From Chitinophaga sancti (GTDB lineage Bacteria > Bacteroidota > Bacteroidia > Chitinophagales > Chitinophagaceae), in assembly GCF_034087045.1 (NCBI RefSeq), contig NZ_CP139247.1, forward strand, positions 1,178,001-1,242,000: 64,000 nt of DNA, read 5' to 3'. The position numbers and the translations under genes were made by a program. Below are positions 1-7,464 of the stretch, one piece after another. The notes below the pieces were generated by a model. It had not been told where the DNA came from. It worked only from the letters and a program-made list of their open reading frames with translations, and did no database searches. Numbering within the stretch: position 1 is the first letter of the stretch; every line of letters starts with the position of its first letter.

Positions 1-2
1 GC

Positions 3-1127
3 GATGAAGATGCTGACAAGACAGGATTTGCGCATTTATTCGAACACCTGATGTTTGGCGGCTCTGTCAACATCCCGGAATATGATGAACCACTTCAGAT
101 GGCCGGTGGTGAAAACAACGCTTACACAACCAGTGACCTGACCAACTACTACATTCAACTTCCCGCAGAAAATATAGAAACAGCTTTCTGGCTGGAAAGC
201 GACCGTATGCTCTCCCTGGCATTCAGCGAAAAGAGTCTGGATGTTCAGCGCAAGGTTGTATGCGAAGAGTTCAAGGAGCATTACATCAACAAACCTTACG
301 GCGACATCTGGCACAAGATGCGTGACCTGGCTTACACTGTGCATCCCTATAAATGGATGACCATCGGAAAGGAACTGGCACACATTGAAGATGCAAAGCT
401 GGAAGATGTAAAAAGCTTCTTCTTCAAATATTACCGTCCGGTCAATGCCATTCTGGTAGTAGCCGGCAAAGTGACCACCTCTCAGGTAAAAGCGCTGGCA
501 GAAAAATGGTTCGGCGATATTCCTGCAGGAGTGCCTATTCAACGTAATATACCGCAGGAACCGGCACAACAGGGTGCGCACAAACTGGAAGTAAAAGCCA
601 ATGTACCACTGGATGCCCTTTACAAATGTTACCATATGCCTGGTCGTATGGACAAGGACTACTACTCAATCGATCTGATCTCTGATATTCTGGGTGGCGG
701 CGCTTCTTCCCGTCTGCACCAGGTACTGGTAAAAGAGAAAAAACTCTTCAGTAATATTGATTGTTATCATTTCGGCACGCTGGATGCAGGTTTGTTCACC
801 ATCGAGGGCAAACTGGTAAAAGGAGTGAAGATGAAAGATGCTGAAAAAGCGATACAGGAAGAACTGGATAAAGTACAACAGGAAATCATCCCTGAAAGAG
901 AACTGCAAAAAGTGAAAAACCGCGTGGAAAGCATGCTCGCTTTTGAAGACATGGGACTGTTGAACAGAGCGAATAACCTCGCTTTCTATGAGTTGATGGG
1001 CGATGCCTCACTCATGAATGCGGAATTCAGCAACTACGAAGCGGTAACTGCCGAGCAAATGCACAAACAGGCAGCTATACTCTTTGACGAGAAGAACTCA
1101 AATACTATTTACTATTACGCAGGCTAA
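3..1127 (+). CDS. M16 family zinc metallopeptidase, catalytic subunit (5' truncated)
   Basis: The reading frame is open from base 3, so the true start lies before the window and 374 residues are visible. The inverted zinc motif HxxEH is present as HLFEH at visible residues 11-15, and the downstream glutamate ligand lies in the KVVCEEFKEH segment. The rest matches the insulinase/pitrilysin fold, with the glycine-rich GGGASSRLHQ segment near the middle. It is followed 15 bases later by a second M16 gene without the zinc motif, the usual arrangement of two-component M16 peptidases, where one subunit carries zinc and the other the R/Y pair. In Bacteroidota such pairs are usually periplasmic or envelope proteases; the signal peptide would lie outside the window. 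Confidence 0.93.
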   Translation, partial: DEDADKTGFAHLFEHLMFGGSVNIPEYDEPLQMAGGENNAYTTSDLTNYYIQLPAENIETAFWLESDRMLSLAFSEKSLDVQRKVVCEEFKEHYINKPYGDIWHKMRDLAYTVHPYKWMTIGKELAHIEDAKLEDVKSFFFKYYRPVNAILVVAGKVTTSQVKALAEKWFGDIPAGVPIQRNIPQEPAQQGAHKLEVKANVPLDALYKCYHMPGRMDKDYYSIDLISDILGGGASSRLHQVLVKEKKLFSNIDCYHFGTLDAGLFTIEGKLVKGVKMKDAEKAIQEELDKVQQEIIPERELQKVKNRVESMLAFEDMGLLNRANNLAFYELMGDASLMNAEFSNYEAVTAEQMHKQAAILFDEKNSNTIYYYAG

Positions 1128-1142
1128 TATTCACTAAGATTA

Positions 1143-2426
1143 ATGATAAATCGTAAACTCGCCCCTGAGATAAAAGATGCCGTTGATTTTGAAGTCGCAC
1201 TGAAACCGTATGAGAAATTCACACTGGATAATGGCATCCCTGTATACGTTATTGAATCGGATGAACAGGAAACCTTGCAGCTGGAAATGGTATTTCCCGC
1301 AGGTAGCTGGTACGAATCAGAAAACCTCATTGCTTCTGCTTCCAACTTCCTGATGAAGAATGGAGCAGGTAAGCATTCTGCACTGCAAATAAATGAAAGT
1401 ATCGATTACTATGGGGCTTACCTGAACAGGAGCTGCCACCATGAATTTGGTACTTACACCCTCCACTGTCTGACCAAAAGCTTTTCTGCACTATTGCCTA
1501 CGCTACAGGAAGTGATATTGGATCCTGCTTTTTCTGAAGAAGAACTGGCCACTTTCCAGCAGAACATGAAGCAACGGCTGGCGGTGAATCTGCAGAAATG
1601 TGATTTCGTAGCGAACAGGCATATTGACAAATACCTGTTTGGAGAATTCCATCCTTATGGCCGCGTGAGCAGCATGGAGGCATACGATGCATTGCAGACA
1701 GAAACATTGAGAGCTTTCTATCAGCAACATTACACTTACAATAACTGCCGCATATTCGTGGCTGGCAAACTGCCCGATCAATTGATCCCTCAGCTGAACC
1801 AATACTTTGGTACCACCAAATGGAATGGAGAAGCGACGATCATCAAACCGGAAATCTCCATCATGCCGGCGGAAGAAAAGAAATTCCGCATCTTCAATGA
1901 TGAGAATGGGGTACAGGGTGCTGTACGCATAGCACGTCATTTCCCTAATCGCTACCATCCTGATTATCCGAAGATGATGGTATTGAATACCATCTTCGGC
2001 GGTTACTTTGGTTCCCGCCTGATGAGCAATATCCGTGAGGAGAAAGGTTATACCTATGGTATTTCTTCGCAGGTATACAATTTCCGCCAGGCAAGTGCTA
2101 TCAATATCCATACGGAAGCTGGCAGAGATGTGTGCGAAGCAACGATTGAAGAGATTTATAAAGAGATGCGCATCATGCAGGACGAAGTGGTGGATGAGGA
2201 GGAAATGGCGCTGGTACGGAACTTTATGATCGGGTCTATCCTGGGTGACCTGGATGGGGCTTTCCAGATTATACAGCGCTGGAAGAACCTGATCCTCAAT
2301 GACCTGGATGAGAATTACTTCTATAATAATATCAGGACTATCAAGACGATTTCAGCGGAAGAACTGCATGTGTTAGCTAAGCAGTATTTCAAGCCGGAAG
2401 ATTGGTATGAGCTGGTAGTAATATAA
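1143..2426 (+). CDS. M16 family peptidase, non-catalytic R/Y subunit
   Basis: A 427-residue M16 homologue, the partner of the preceding zinc subunit. The position expected for HxxEH reads NFLMKNG, so zinc binding is lost. The C-terminal half keeps the substrate-binding arginine/tyrosine pair in NIREEKGYTYGI (around residues 295-306). The intact protein length equals one M16 subunit (two half-domains). Only 15 bases separate it from the upstream gene, so the two are almost certainly co-transcribed and form a heterodimer. No signal peptide is evident at the chosen ATG. Two strong hairpins follow directly and end the transcript. Confidence 0.9.
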   Translation: MINRKLAPEIKDAVDFEVALKPYEKFTLDNGIPVYVIESDEQETLQLEMVFPAGSWYESENLIASASNFLMKNGAGKHSALQINESIDYYGAYLNRSCHHEFGTYTLHCLTKSFSALLPTLQEVILDPAFSEEELATFQQNMKQRLAVNLQKCDFVANRHIDKYLFGEFHPYGRVSSMEAYDALQTETLRAFYQQHYTYNNCRIFVAGKLPDQLIPQLNQYFGTTKWNGEATIIKPEISIMPAEEKKFRIFNDENGVQGAVRIARHFPNRYHPDYPKMMVLNTIFGGYFGSRLMSNIREEKGYTYGISSQVYNFRQASAINIHTEAGRDVCEATIEEIYKEMRIMQDEVVDEEEMALVRNFMIGSILGDLDGAFQIIQRWKNLILNDLDENYFYNNIRTIKTISAEELHVLAKQYFKPEDWYELVVI

Positions 2427-2427
2427 A

Positions 2428-2470
2428 AATATTAAAATGGCTTGTTCGAAGGACAAGCCATTTTAATATT
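2428..2470 (+). terminator. Perfect 18-bp hairpin terminator after the M16 pair
   Basis: Arms 2428-2445 and 2453-2470 are perfectly complementary with a 7-base loop. It starts two bases after the M16 stop codon. The arm tips are A/T runs, so it can work in either direction. Confidence 0.85.
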
Positions 2471-2472
2471 CC

Positions 2473-2517
2473 CGCAAACAGGGAGGTCTTGCCGTGGGCA
2501 AGACCTCCCTGTTTGCG
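2473..2517 (+). terminator. Second tandem hairpin, 20-21 bp perfect stem
   Basis: Arms 2473-2492 and 2498-2517 pair perfectly (one more C-G pair closes a 3-base loop). A short T tract follows. It sits two bases after the first hairpin, giving a tandem terminator. Confidence 0.8.
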
Positions 2518-2552
2518 TTTTAGGGTAAAATATAGTTATTATTATTTTTTGC

Positions 2553-2560
2553 TATATTTG
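2553..2560 (+). promoter_or_regulatory. Bacteroidota -7 promoter element TATATTTG
   Basis: Exact match to TAnnTTTG, 18 bases before the ATG of the LprI-like gene. No clear -33 element. Confidence 0.6.
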
Positions 2561-2578
2561 TAAACCTAATCATATCTT

Positions 2579-2989
2579 ATGAAATTACTTTTACTATGCC
2601 TGCCATTGTGCATAACGCTGACCGTATTTGGACAAACCAGAAAAACAGCTGTAGACTCTATTGAATTACGCTATCAGGAATGTTTAAGTCAGGGTGGAAA
2701 CTCTTATAACTGCGCACTGGCCTACTATCAGGAAATGGATAGCCTCCTCTCCGCCGTTTACAATCAGGTCTACAATAATCTGGACAATCCCCGCCGCGAA
2801 ACTTTAGAAATCGCTCAGGCTCAATGGACTGAAAAGAAAGAAGCCTATTTCAAAGACATCGAAGTCCGTGCTGAAAAGAAAAGACCGCTAACCCTTGCTG
2901 GTCTGGACGACGATATGATTCTCACAGACAACAAAGCAGCATACCTGAAACACAGAGTGATAGAGCTGCTCAAGAGCATCCACTCCTGA
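2579..2989 (+). CDS. Secreted LprI-like (DUF1311) protein
   Basis: 136 residues with a typical N-terminal signal peptide ending near FGQ (residues 1-19). The mature part shows the DUF1311/LprI pattern: a short C...C spacing (YQECLSQGGNSYNC), then a helix with LALAYYQEMDSLL-type heptads, then AQAQWTEKKEAY. LprI proteins are periplasmic and some inhibit lysozyme, but the family is broad and the activity here is unproven. It has its own -7 element 18 bases upstream. Its stop codon abuts the stop of the convergent yitT-like gene (2989/2990) with no space for a terminator. Confidence 0.7.
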   Translation: MKLLLLCLPLCITLTVFGQTRKTAVDSIELRYQECLSQGGNSYNCALAYYQEMDSLLSAVYNQVYNNLDNPRRETLEIAQAQWTEKKEAYFKDIEVRAEKKRPLTLAGLDDDMILTDNKAAYLKHRVIELLKSIHS

Positions 2990-3880
2990 TTAATGATGGG
3001 TGGCCCGGCGCTTGATCATGCCTCCCTTTGTATCATTAATGTTGTGTTGCACTATAAATGCTTTTTCATCTATTTTCTCTATTTCGTCAATGATTTTGTG
3101 CACTTCCAGGCGGGTAACCACGGTGTAGATAATATCAATCTCCTTATCCACTGATCCACGCTTGCCAAAACCACTTTGTCCCTTGAATACGGTCACGCCT
3201 TTCCTCAGGGTCAGTGTCAATGTTTTGCGCACCAGTTCACTTTCATTGGAGATAATGGTGAGGGCGATGTATTCTTCAAAACCGGAGATTACATAGTCTA
3301 CCGTTTTGGAAGCAGCCAGGTAAGTCAGTATCGCATACAGTGCGGTTTCAATATTAATGAGTATAGCCGCTACACTGAAGATGACCAGGTTGAAGTACAT
3401 AATCACTTCTCCCATGGACATCACTGTCTTGCGGTTGATGTAAAGGGCCAGTACTTCCGTACCATCCAGTACGGCACCACCTCTTACTGACAAGCCGATT
3501 CCGGCACCTAAGAAGAACCCGCCGAAAATAGCGATCAGCAGGCGGTCGCTGGTGATAGTTGGTACTTTGATAAATACGAGCGCACAGGCCAGGCCCACAA
3601 TGGCACACATAGCCTTGATGGTAAATTCAACAGAAAGCTGCTTGTAAGCCAGTAATATAAAAGGGATATTGATGATGACCAGGAGTACGGAGATATTCCA
3701 TCCGGTTAGTCGGTTGATAAGCAGGGAAATACCCGTTACGCCTCCATCCAGAAATTCGTTTGGCATTAGAAACCCCTTTAGGCCAATGGCGGCCAGCAGC
3801 ACCCCAATTGTAATCAGGGCGATATCCTGCAGGTTCTGGATCAGGTTAATTCTGGCGCGGGTTTCCTTAGTGTTCGGCAT
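2990..3880 (-). CDS. YitT family membrane protein (DUF161/DUF2179)
   Basis: 296 residues. About five or six hydrophobic segments cover residues 18-200, including the conserved FLDGGVTGISLL stretch and the RGGAVLDGTEVLAL stretch of the YitT family. A soluble DUF2179 domain follows (about residues 215-290, with the GVTVFKGQSGFGKRG segment). Function of the family is unknown; DUF2179 has a PII-like ferredoxin fold. It starts 47 bases after the arginase-fold gene on the same strand, so the two may be co-transcribed, although the AT-rich gap could hold a promoter. Confidence 0.9.
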   Translation of the reverse strand: MPNTKETRARINLIQNLQDIALITIGVLLAAIGLKGFLMPNEFLDGGVTGISLLINRLTGWNISVLLVIINIPFILLAYKQLSVEFTIKAMCAIVGLACALVFIKVPTITSDRLLIAIFGGFFLGAGIGLSVRGGAVLDGTEVLALYINRKTVMSMGEVIMYFNLVIFSVAAILINIETALYAILTYLAASKTVDYVISGFEEYIALTIISNESELVRKTLTLTLRKGVTVFKGQSGFGKRGSVDKEIDIIYTVVTRLEVHKIIDEIEKIDEKAFIVQHNINDTKGGMIKRRATHH

Positions 3881-3927
3881 GATAGGTACGATTTAATTAC
3901 TATTATTTTCATTGCCGTTCGTGGTGT

Positions 3928-5067
3928 TTACATCCGCTCCTGGTGGCGCAACCATCTCTCCGGGATCTCATTATTGCTCGCCAGCAGGTAATCGTTATAG
4001 GCACAGGGTAAGAATTCTTTCCCAGGCATCTGCATCCACCAGCGCCCGGTCTTTTTACTTTTCAGGAATACGGTTTCAATGTCCCCGCATACAATATTAA
4101 ACTCCCAGAATGCTTCGCGGTCCTGGAGCATGGCTTCTTTATTCCGGATAGCTACGCCATCCATAAAATACCACATCATCTGTCCAATTTGTTTAGCCGT
4201 CAGCTGGTTTCTATCCTTTTCAGGACGATAACCATAAATGCCGAAGGAACTCAGGCGAACGCTCATACCTGCATAGCGGGAGAGCACACAGGCCTCATCG
4301 CCAGCCAACCCGTTAGGGGAGAGAGTATTAGCAGGAGCATCGGAGTTTTTAATAACATTGATATCCAGGCTCAGCATATCTGTGTTCCGCAACACCGGTT
4401 CCATCTCGTCCATATTTTCTCTCACCTTGCCAAGGCGGTAGCAATCGAACCGGAGCTTATCCAGTGTTTCCAGCATCCGGGGATGCACATAGAAACTCTG
4501 AAAACCGAGGTGATTGTAATGACGGATGTAATTGGGTTGTTCGGTGAACATTTCCATGAGGAAACTGTCTGCCGGGATTGTTGAATCTTCTTTCAGGTCT
4601 ATCAACGCATCGGCCACAGTGGCTTCTATCACATATTTCTGCGTTGCGTAAGCCTTATATTGTGCATAGGTCAGGTCGTGGGAACCGCCCAGGATAATTA
4701 CTGTTTTTTGGGAGTTAACCAGTTCGGCCACTACTGTTTTCAGGCCGGCATAGGTATCAGTGAGCTCAATACCAGGGCGCAGGTTACCGATATCGGCAAT
4801 CTTCACTTCTTTGTGCCAGTAGAAGAGGTTGAAGAATTCACGGCGGATGGCATCTGCAGCATCCGGTCCTTTTTTGCCGGGACCATAACCGCGTTCATCA
4901 GCAGCACCTACTAATATAATGTCAGCCGCATCCAGATCAGGAATGTTTCCATCTTCATAGCAATCACAGATGGCACCGATCTGGTACTCATCATATTCCA
5001 GTTCATTGTTCAGGTCTGCTTTTGAGATGGGAATCAGGTAATCGTGAAGTTGCGCGAAGTCTGCCAT
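3928..5067 (-). CDS. Arginase/formimidoylglutamase-fold protein with degenerate metal site
   Basis: Ureohydrolase (COG0010) fold, 379 residues from the ATG at 5067. I chose this start because a perfect TAnnTTTG element lies just upstream at 5089-5096 and the longer frame would begin with TTG inside that promoter. GGSHDLT supplies the first histidine ligand and GLAGDE the conserved glutamate. However, the canonical DAHxD motif reads DALID (His to Leu, a TTG codon) and the second SxDxD motif reads SLDIN (Asp to Asn). Two of six manganese ligands are therefore changed, so arginase or formimidoylglutamase activity is doubtful. It may be a pseudoenzyme or bind another metal. Confidence 0.8.
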   Translation of the reverse strand: MADFAQLHDYLIPISKADLNNELEYDEYQIGAICDCYEDGNIPDLDAADIILVGAADERGYGPGKKGPDAADAIRREFFNLFYWHKEVKIADIGNLRPGIELTDTYAGLKTVVAELVNSQKTVIILGGSHDLTYAQYKAYATQKYVIEATVADALIDLKEDSTIPADSFLMEMFTEQPNYIRHYNHLGFQSFYVHPRMLETLDKLRFDCYRLGKVRENMDEMEPVLRNTDMLSLDINVIKNSDAPANTLSPNGLAGDEACVLSRYAGMSVRLSSFGIYGYRPEKDRNQLTAKQIGQMMWYFMDGVAIRNKEAMLQDREAFWEFNIVCGDIETVFLKSKKTGRWWMQMPGKEFLPCAYNDYLLASNNEIPERWLRHQERM

Positions 5068-5088
5068 CAATAGAAATTTGTTTGCTCG

Positions 5089-5096
5089 CAAACCTA
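5089..5096 (-). promoter_or_regulatory. -7 promoter element TAGGTTTG for the arginase-fold gene
   Basis: Reads TAGGTTTG on the minus strand, an exact TAnnTTTG match, 21 bases before the ATG at 5067. It decides the start codon of that gene. Confidence 0.65.
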
Positions 5097-5236
5097 CGAA
5101 TCAATTGTGAATTAACGACAAACGTGAATAAAGATAGTAATCGGTTATGTTACTGATACACGTAGCAATGCCTGACTGATGGCATCAGGGTGTAGAGTGA
5201 CGACCCGCCTGCCACTACAATTGAACTGTCTGGTAT

Positions 5237-5485
5237 TTAGTTCTTATGTATGATGAATTCAAAAGGTTTGACTTCTTTTCTTGATAATGCTTTTTGCAGT
5301 ACTGGACGCTTGCTGGTAATTTTGTTCCTGTTACAATCAGCCACTTCCATTACGTTACATAGATAGTCCATTGTTTCTACCATGGATAGCATTTCGTTAA
5401 TCTGTCTTACAGCATTTTGAATTTGTTTTTCGCTGTACCTGTCTTCATGCAGGACAAACAATAAATCCCTTTCAACCTGTTTCAT
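5237..5485 (-). CDS. Small hypothetical protein (82 aa)
   Basis: 82 residues, not recognised. Predicted mostly helical, with charged N- and C-terminal parts, two internal cysteines and no signal peptide or membrane segment. It lies 135 bases downstream of the 42-aa lipoprotein gene on the same strand and may share its transcript. The codon pattern and a clean ATG support a real gene, but nothing in the sequence suggests a function. Confidence 0.5.
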   Translation of the reverse strand: MKQVERDLLFVLHEDRYSEKQIQNAVRQINEMLSMVETMDYLCNVMEVADCNRNKITSKRPVLQKALSRKEVKPFEFIIHKN

Positions 5486-5620
5486 TAGAATAAATTGATT
5501 GTTCCCCTAAATGTTGTTTAAAGGCGTGTTCAATAGGCGTAAGTGATTTGGTGTGCTCAACAACTGGATGTACAAGGTCTTTAATATGCGCGGGAACGAT
5601 CCTGCTATTTTCAATAAAGA

Positions 5621-5749
5621 TCAGTGCATGCGTTTTTTATTCATAGTAGGACATCCGCAGTCGTTTTTCTTTAAAACTTTACAGCTCTGTCCGATTATAC
5701 TAATTGTGGCGCAAAGAAGAAAGATAGTCAGCCATTTATTTGATTTCAT
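5621..5749 (-). CDS. Very small lipoprotein (42 aa)
   Basis: A short frame with start codon at 5749 and stop at 5621-5623. Residues 1-22 form a lysine-led hydrophobic signal peptide, followed by a probable lipidation cysteine (IIGQSC). The mature peptide of 20 residues contains KNDCGCP, a CxC pattern, and is basic at the end. Small Bacteroidota lipoproteins with a C-x-C-P tail are familiar to me, but I know no function. A spurious 75-aa plus-strand frame overlaps it. Confidence 0.6.
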   Translation of the reverse strand: MKSNKWLTIFLLCATISIIGQSCKVLKKNDCGCPTMNKKRMH

Positions 5750-5861
5750 ACTCTATGTTGTTTCCTCAAAAATGTTATAGATGCCAATCTGTACGAGAGT
5801 TTACCTTTTCTTAACAGTGCGCATTTCTAAATTAAGCTAATTTCGTAAAAATTTCAAATAT

Positions 5862-6956
5862 TTGCCTACAAAATCTGCGCGTAAAACAGTTCTGGTAGTC
5901 CCTCTGGACTGGGGATTAGGTCATGCAACCCGGGATATCCCTATCATTCACGAATTATTAAACGCAGGCTGTAATGTAGTTATTGCTGCCGAAGGGAAAC
6001 ATGCTGCGTTATTAAGCCAGGAGTTCCCACAGCTGACTATCCTGCCGCTTCCCGGATACCGCATCCAGTATGCTCAAAAGGGCTGGTTCTTTGGGCCGAA
6101 AATTATTCAGCAAATCCCTCAGATCATCAAGTCTATCAAGTTTGAGCAACGATGGCTGCAACAGGTTGTGAAGGAACACAACATCGACGCTGTCATTTCC
6201 GACAACCGCTTCGGCCTTTATCACCGCGACATCCCTACTGTTATTATCTCTCACCAGTTGTTGATCAAGACCCCGTTTGGCGGGATCATTGAGACTATCC
6301 TGCAAAAGATAAATTACAGCTACATCCGTAAGTATGGCGCCTGCTGGATACCGGACTATGCCGGTTCCAACAACCTTTCAGGTATATTGGGTCATCCGAA
6401 AGTGTTGCCTCCTAATACTACCTATTTAGGTTGCCTCAGCCGTTTTGAGAACAGACCAGATGTACCTAAAAAATACGATCTGCTGGTCCTGATTTCAGGA
6501 CCTGAACCACAGCGATCCAATCTTGAAAAAATGGTACTGGAACAAGTAGCTGCATTGCCTATCAGTGCGCTGATCGTAAGTGGTAAACCAGGTACGCCTG
6601 AAACGAAACAGGTCACCCCACGTATTCAACAGGTGAACCACCTGAATGCAAAAGAATTGAATGAAGCAATGTTGGGTGCCGATATGGTGTTAAGCCGTTC
6701 TGGTTATACCACCCTCATGGACCTTGTAAAGCTGAATAAGAAAGCGATATTAGTACCTACGCCCGGCCAGTCTGAGCAGGAGTATCTGGGTAAGTTCCTG
6801 ATGAAAAAAGGGTTCTTCTATAATGTGAATCAATCTGAATTCAGGTTGGAGAAAGCATTGGAGGATATCAAAACATTCCCGTTCAAGTCTTTTGAGCATG
6901 AGGAAGATATGGAACAATATAAACAGGTAGTAAGAAATTTTGTAACCTCTTTATAA
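5862..6956 (+). CDS. MurG-like glycosyltransferase (GT28 fold)
   Basis: 364 residues, starting at TTG because no ATG precedes the first conserved strand (VLVVPLDWGLGHATRD), which is the GT-B N-terminal glycine-rich loop. The C-terminal domain (about residues 205-340) has the GT28 donor-binding pattern: LISGPEPQRSNLE, SRSGYTTLMDL and PTPGQSEQEYLG. It is related to MurG, but MurG normally sits in the division/cell wall cluster and has a different acceptor region. This is therefore probably a distinct UDP-sugar transferase found across Bacteroidota. It is monocistronic, with a strong hairpin downstream. Confidence 0.8.
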   Translation: MPTKSARKTVLVVPLDWGLGHATRDIPIIHELLNAGCNVVIAAEGKHAALLSQEFPQLTILPLPGYRIQYAQKGWFFGPKIIQQIPQIIKSIKFEQRWLQQVVKEHNIDAVISDNRFGLYHRDIPTVIISHQLLIKTPFGGIIETILQKINYSYIRKYGACWIPDYAGSNNLSGILGHPKVLPPNTTYLGCLSRFENRPDVPKKYDLLVLISGPEPQRSNLEKMVLEQVAALPISALIVSGKPGTPETKQVTPRIQQVNHLNAKELNEAMLGADMVLSRSGYTTLMDLVKLNKKAILVPTPGQSEQEYLGKFLMKKGFFYNVNQSEFRLEKALEDIKTFPFKSFEHEEDMEQYKQVVRNFVTSL

Positions 6957-6986
6957 AGATCAAAAATTCAGGCGAATTTTTGAGGG

Positions 6987-7029
6987 GTTTGTGAAGTGTT
7001 GCAACCAGAAGTCGCAACACTTCACAAAC
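6987..7029. terminator. Hairpin with 16-bp perfect stem between convergent genes
   Basis: Arms 6987-7002 and 7014-7029, loop 11 bases. A smaller 9-bp hairpin (6961-6969 / 6974-6982) precedes it. It separates the glycosyltransferase gene from the convergent ArsC-like gene. Confidence 0.75.
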
Positions 7030-7037
7030 TATAAAAA

Positions 7038-7394
7038 TTATTTTTTTGCAGCCGCTTCCAGCCCTTCTACATTCTTCTTATCATTCCCGATAAAGATCTC
7101 TTTCCCCACGATACTCACAGGTCTCTTCAAAAAAGAATATTCCTGCAGGATCAGATCATGATAATCTTTCTCCGTCAGCTCTTTTTCATGCAATCCCATA
7201 GGACGATATTTCTGTGATCTCCTGCTAAACAACGCCTCATAGCTTCCCGCCAGTTTATGCATTTCTTCCAGCTGCGCTGGTGTTATTTTCTCCGTCTTTA
7301 TATCCTGCAACTCAAATCCATTCTCCTTTGCCTTTACCGCATCTATAATCTTTTTACAGGTATTACAGGTCGACAGATGGTATATTTTTTTCAT
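7038..7394 (-). CDS. ArsC/Spx-like thioredoxin-fold protein
   Basis: 118 residues, the normal size of the ArsC/Spx/YffB group. The N terminus has the redox motif CNTCKK (CxxC) right after the first strand, then the EKITPAQLEEM helix and the conserved SFLKRPVSIVGKEIFIG segment containing the RP signature. Arsenate reductases use a CxnR arrangement. Here the CxxC motif and lack of arsenic genes nearby suggest a general redox or Spx/MgsR-like role rather than arsenic resistance. It is divergent from polA; the starts are about 70 bases apart. Confidence 0.85.
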   Translation of the reverse strand: MKKIYHLSTCNTCKKIIDAVKAKENGFELQDIKTEKITPAQLEEMHKLAGSYEALFSRRSQKYRPMGLHEKELTEKDYHDLILQEYSFLKRPVSIVGKEIFIGNDKKNVEGLEAAAKK

Positions 7395-7452
7395 GTGCGT
7401 TTCTTTGAGAGCAAAGATCCTAACTCAGGCGATATATTTCATAATTCATAGT

Positions 7453-7460
7453 TACTTTTG
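7453..7460 (+). promoter_or_regulatory. -7 promoter element TACTTTTG for polA
   Basis: Exact TAnnTTTG match ending only 4 bases before the chosen polA ATG at 7465, implying a leaderless or near-leaderless mRNA. Confidence 0.55.
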
Positions 7461-7464
7461 GCAG

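Noticed and set aside
5553..5780. 75-codon plus-strand frame
   Set aside because: It lies opposite the 42-aa lipoprotein gene, which has a much clearer protein signature.
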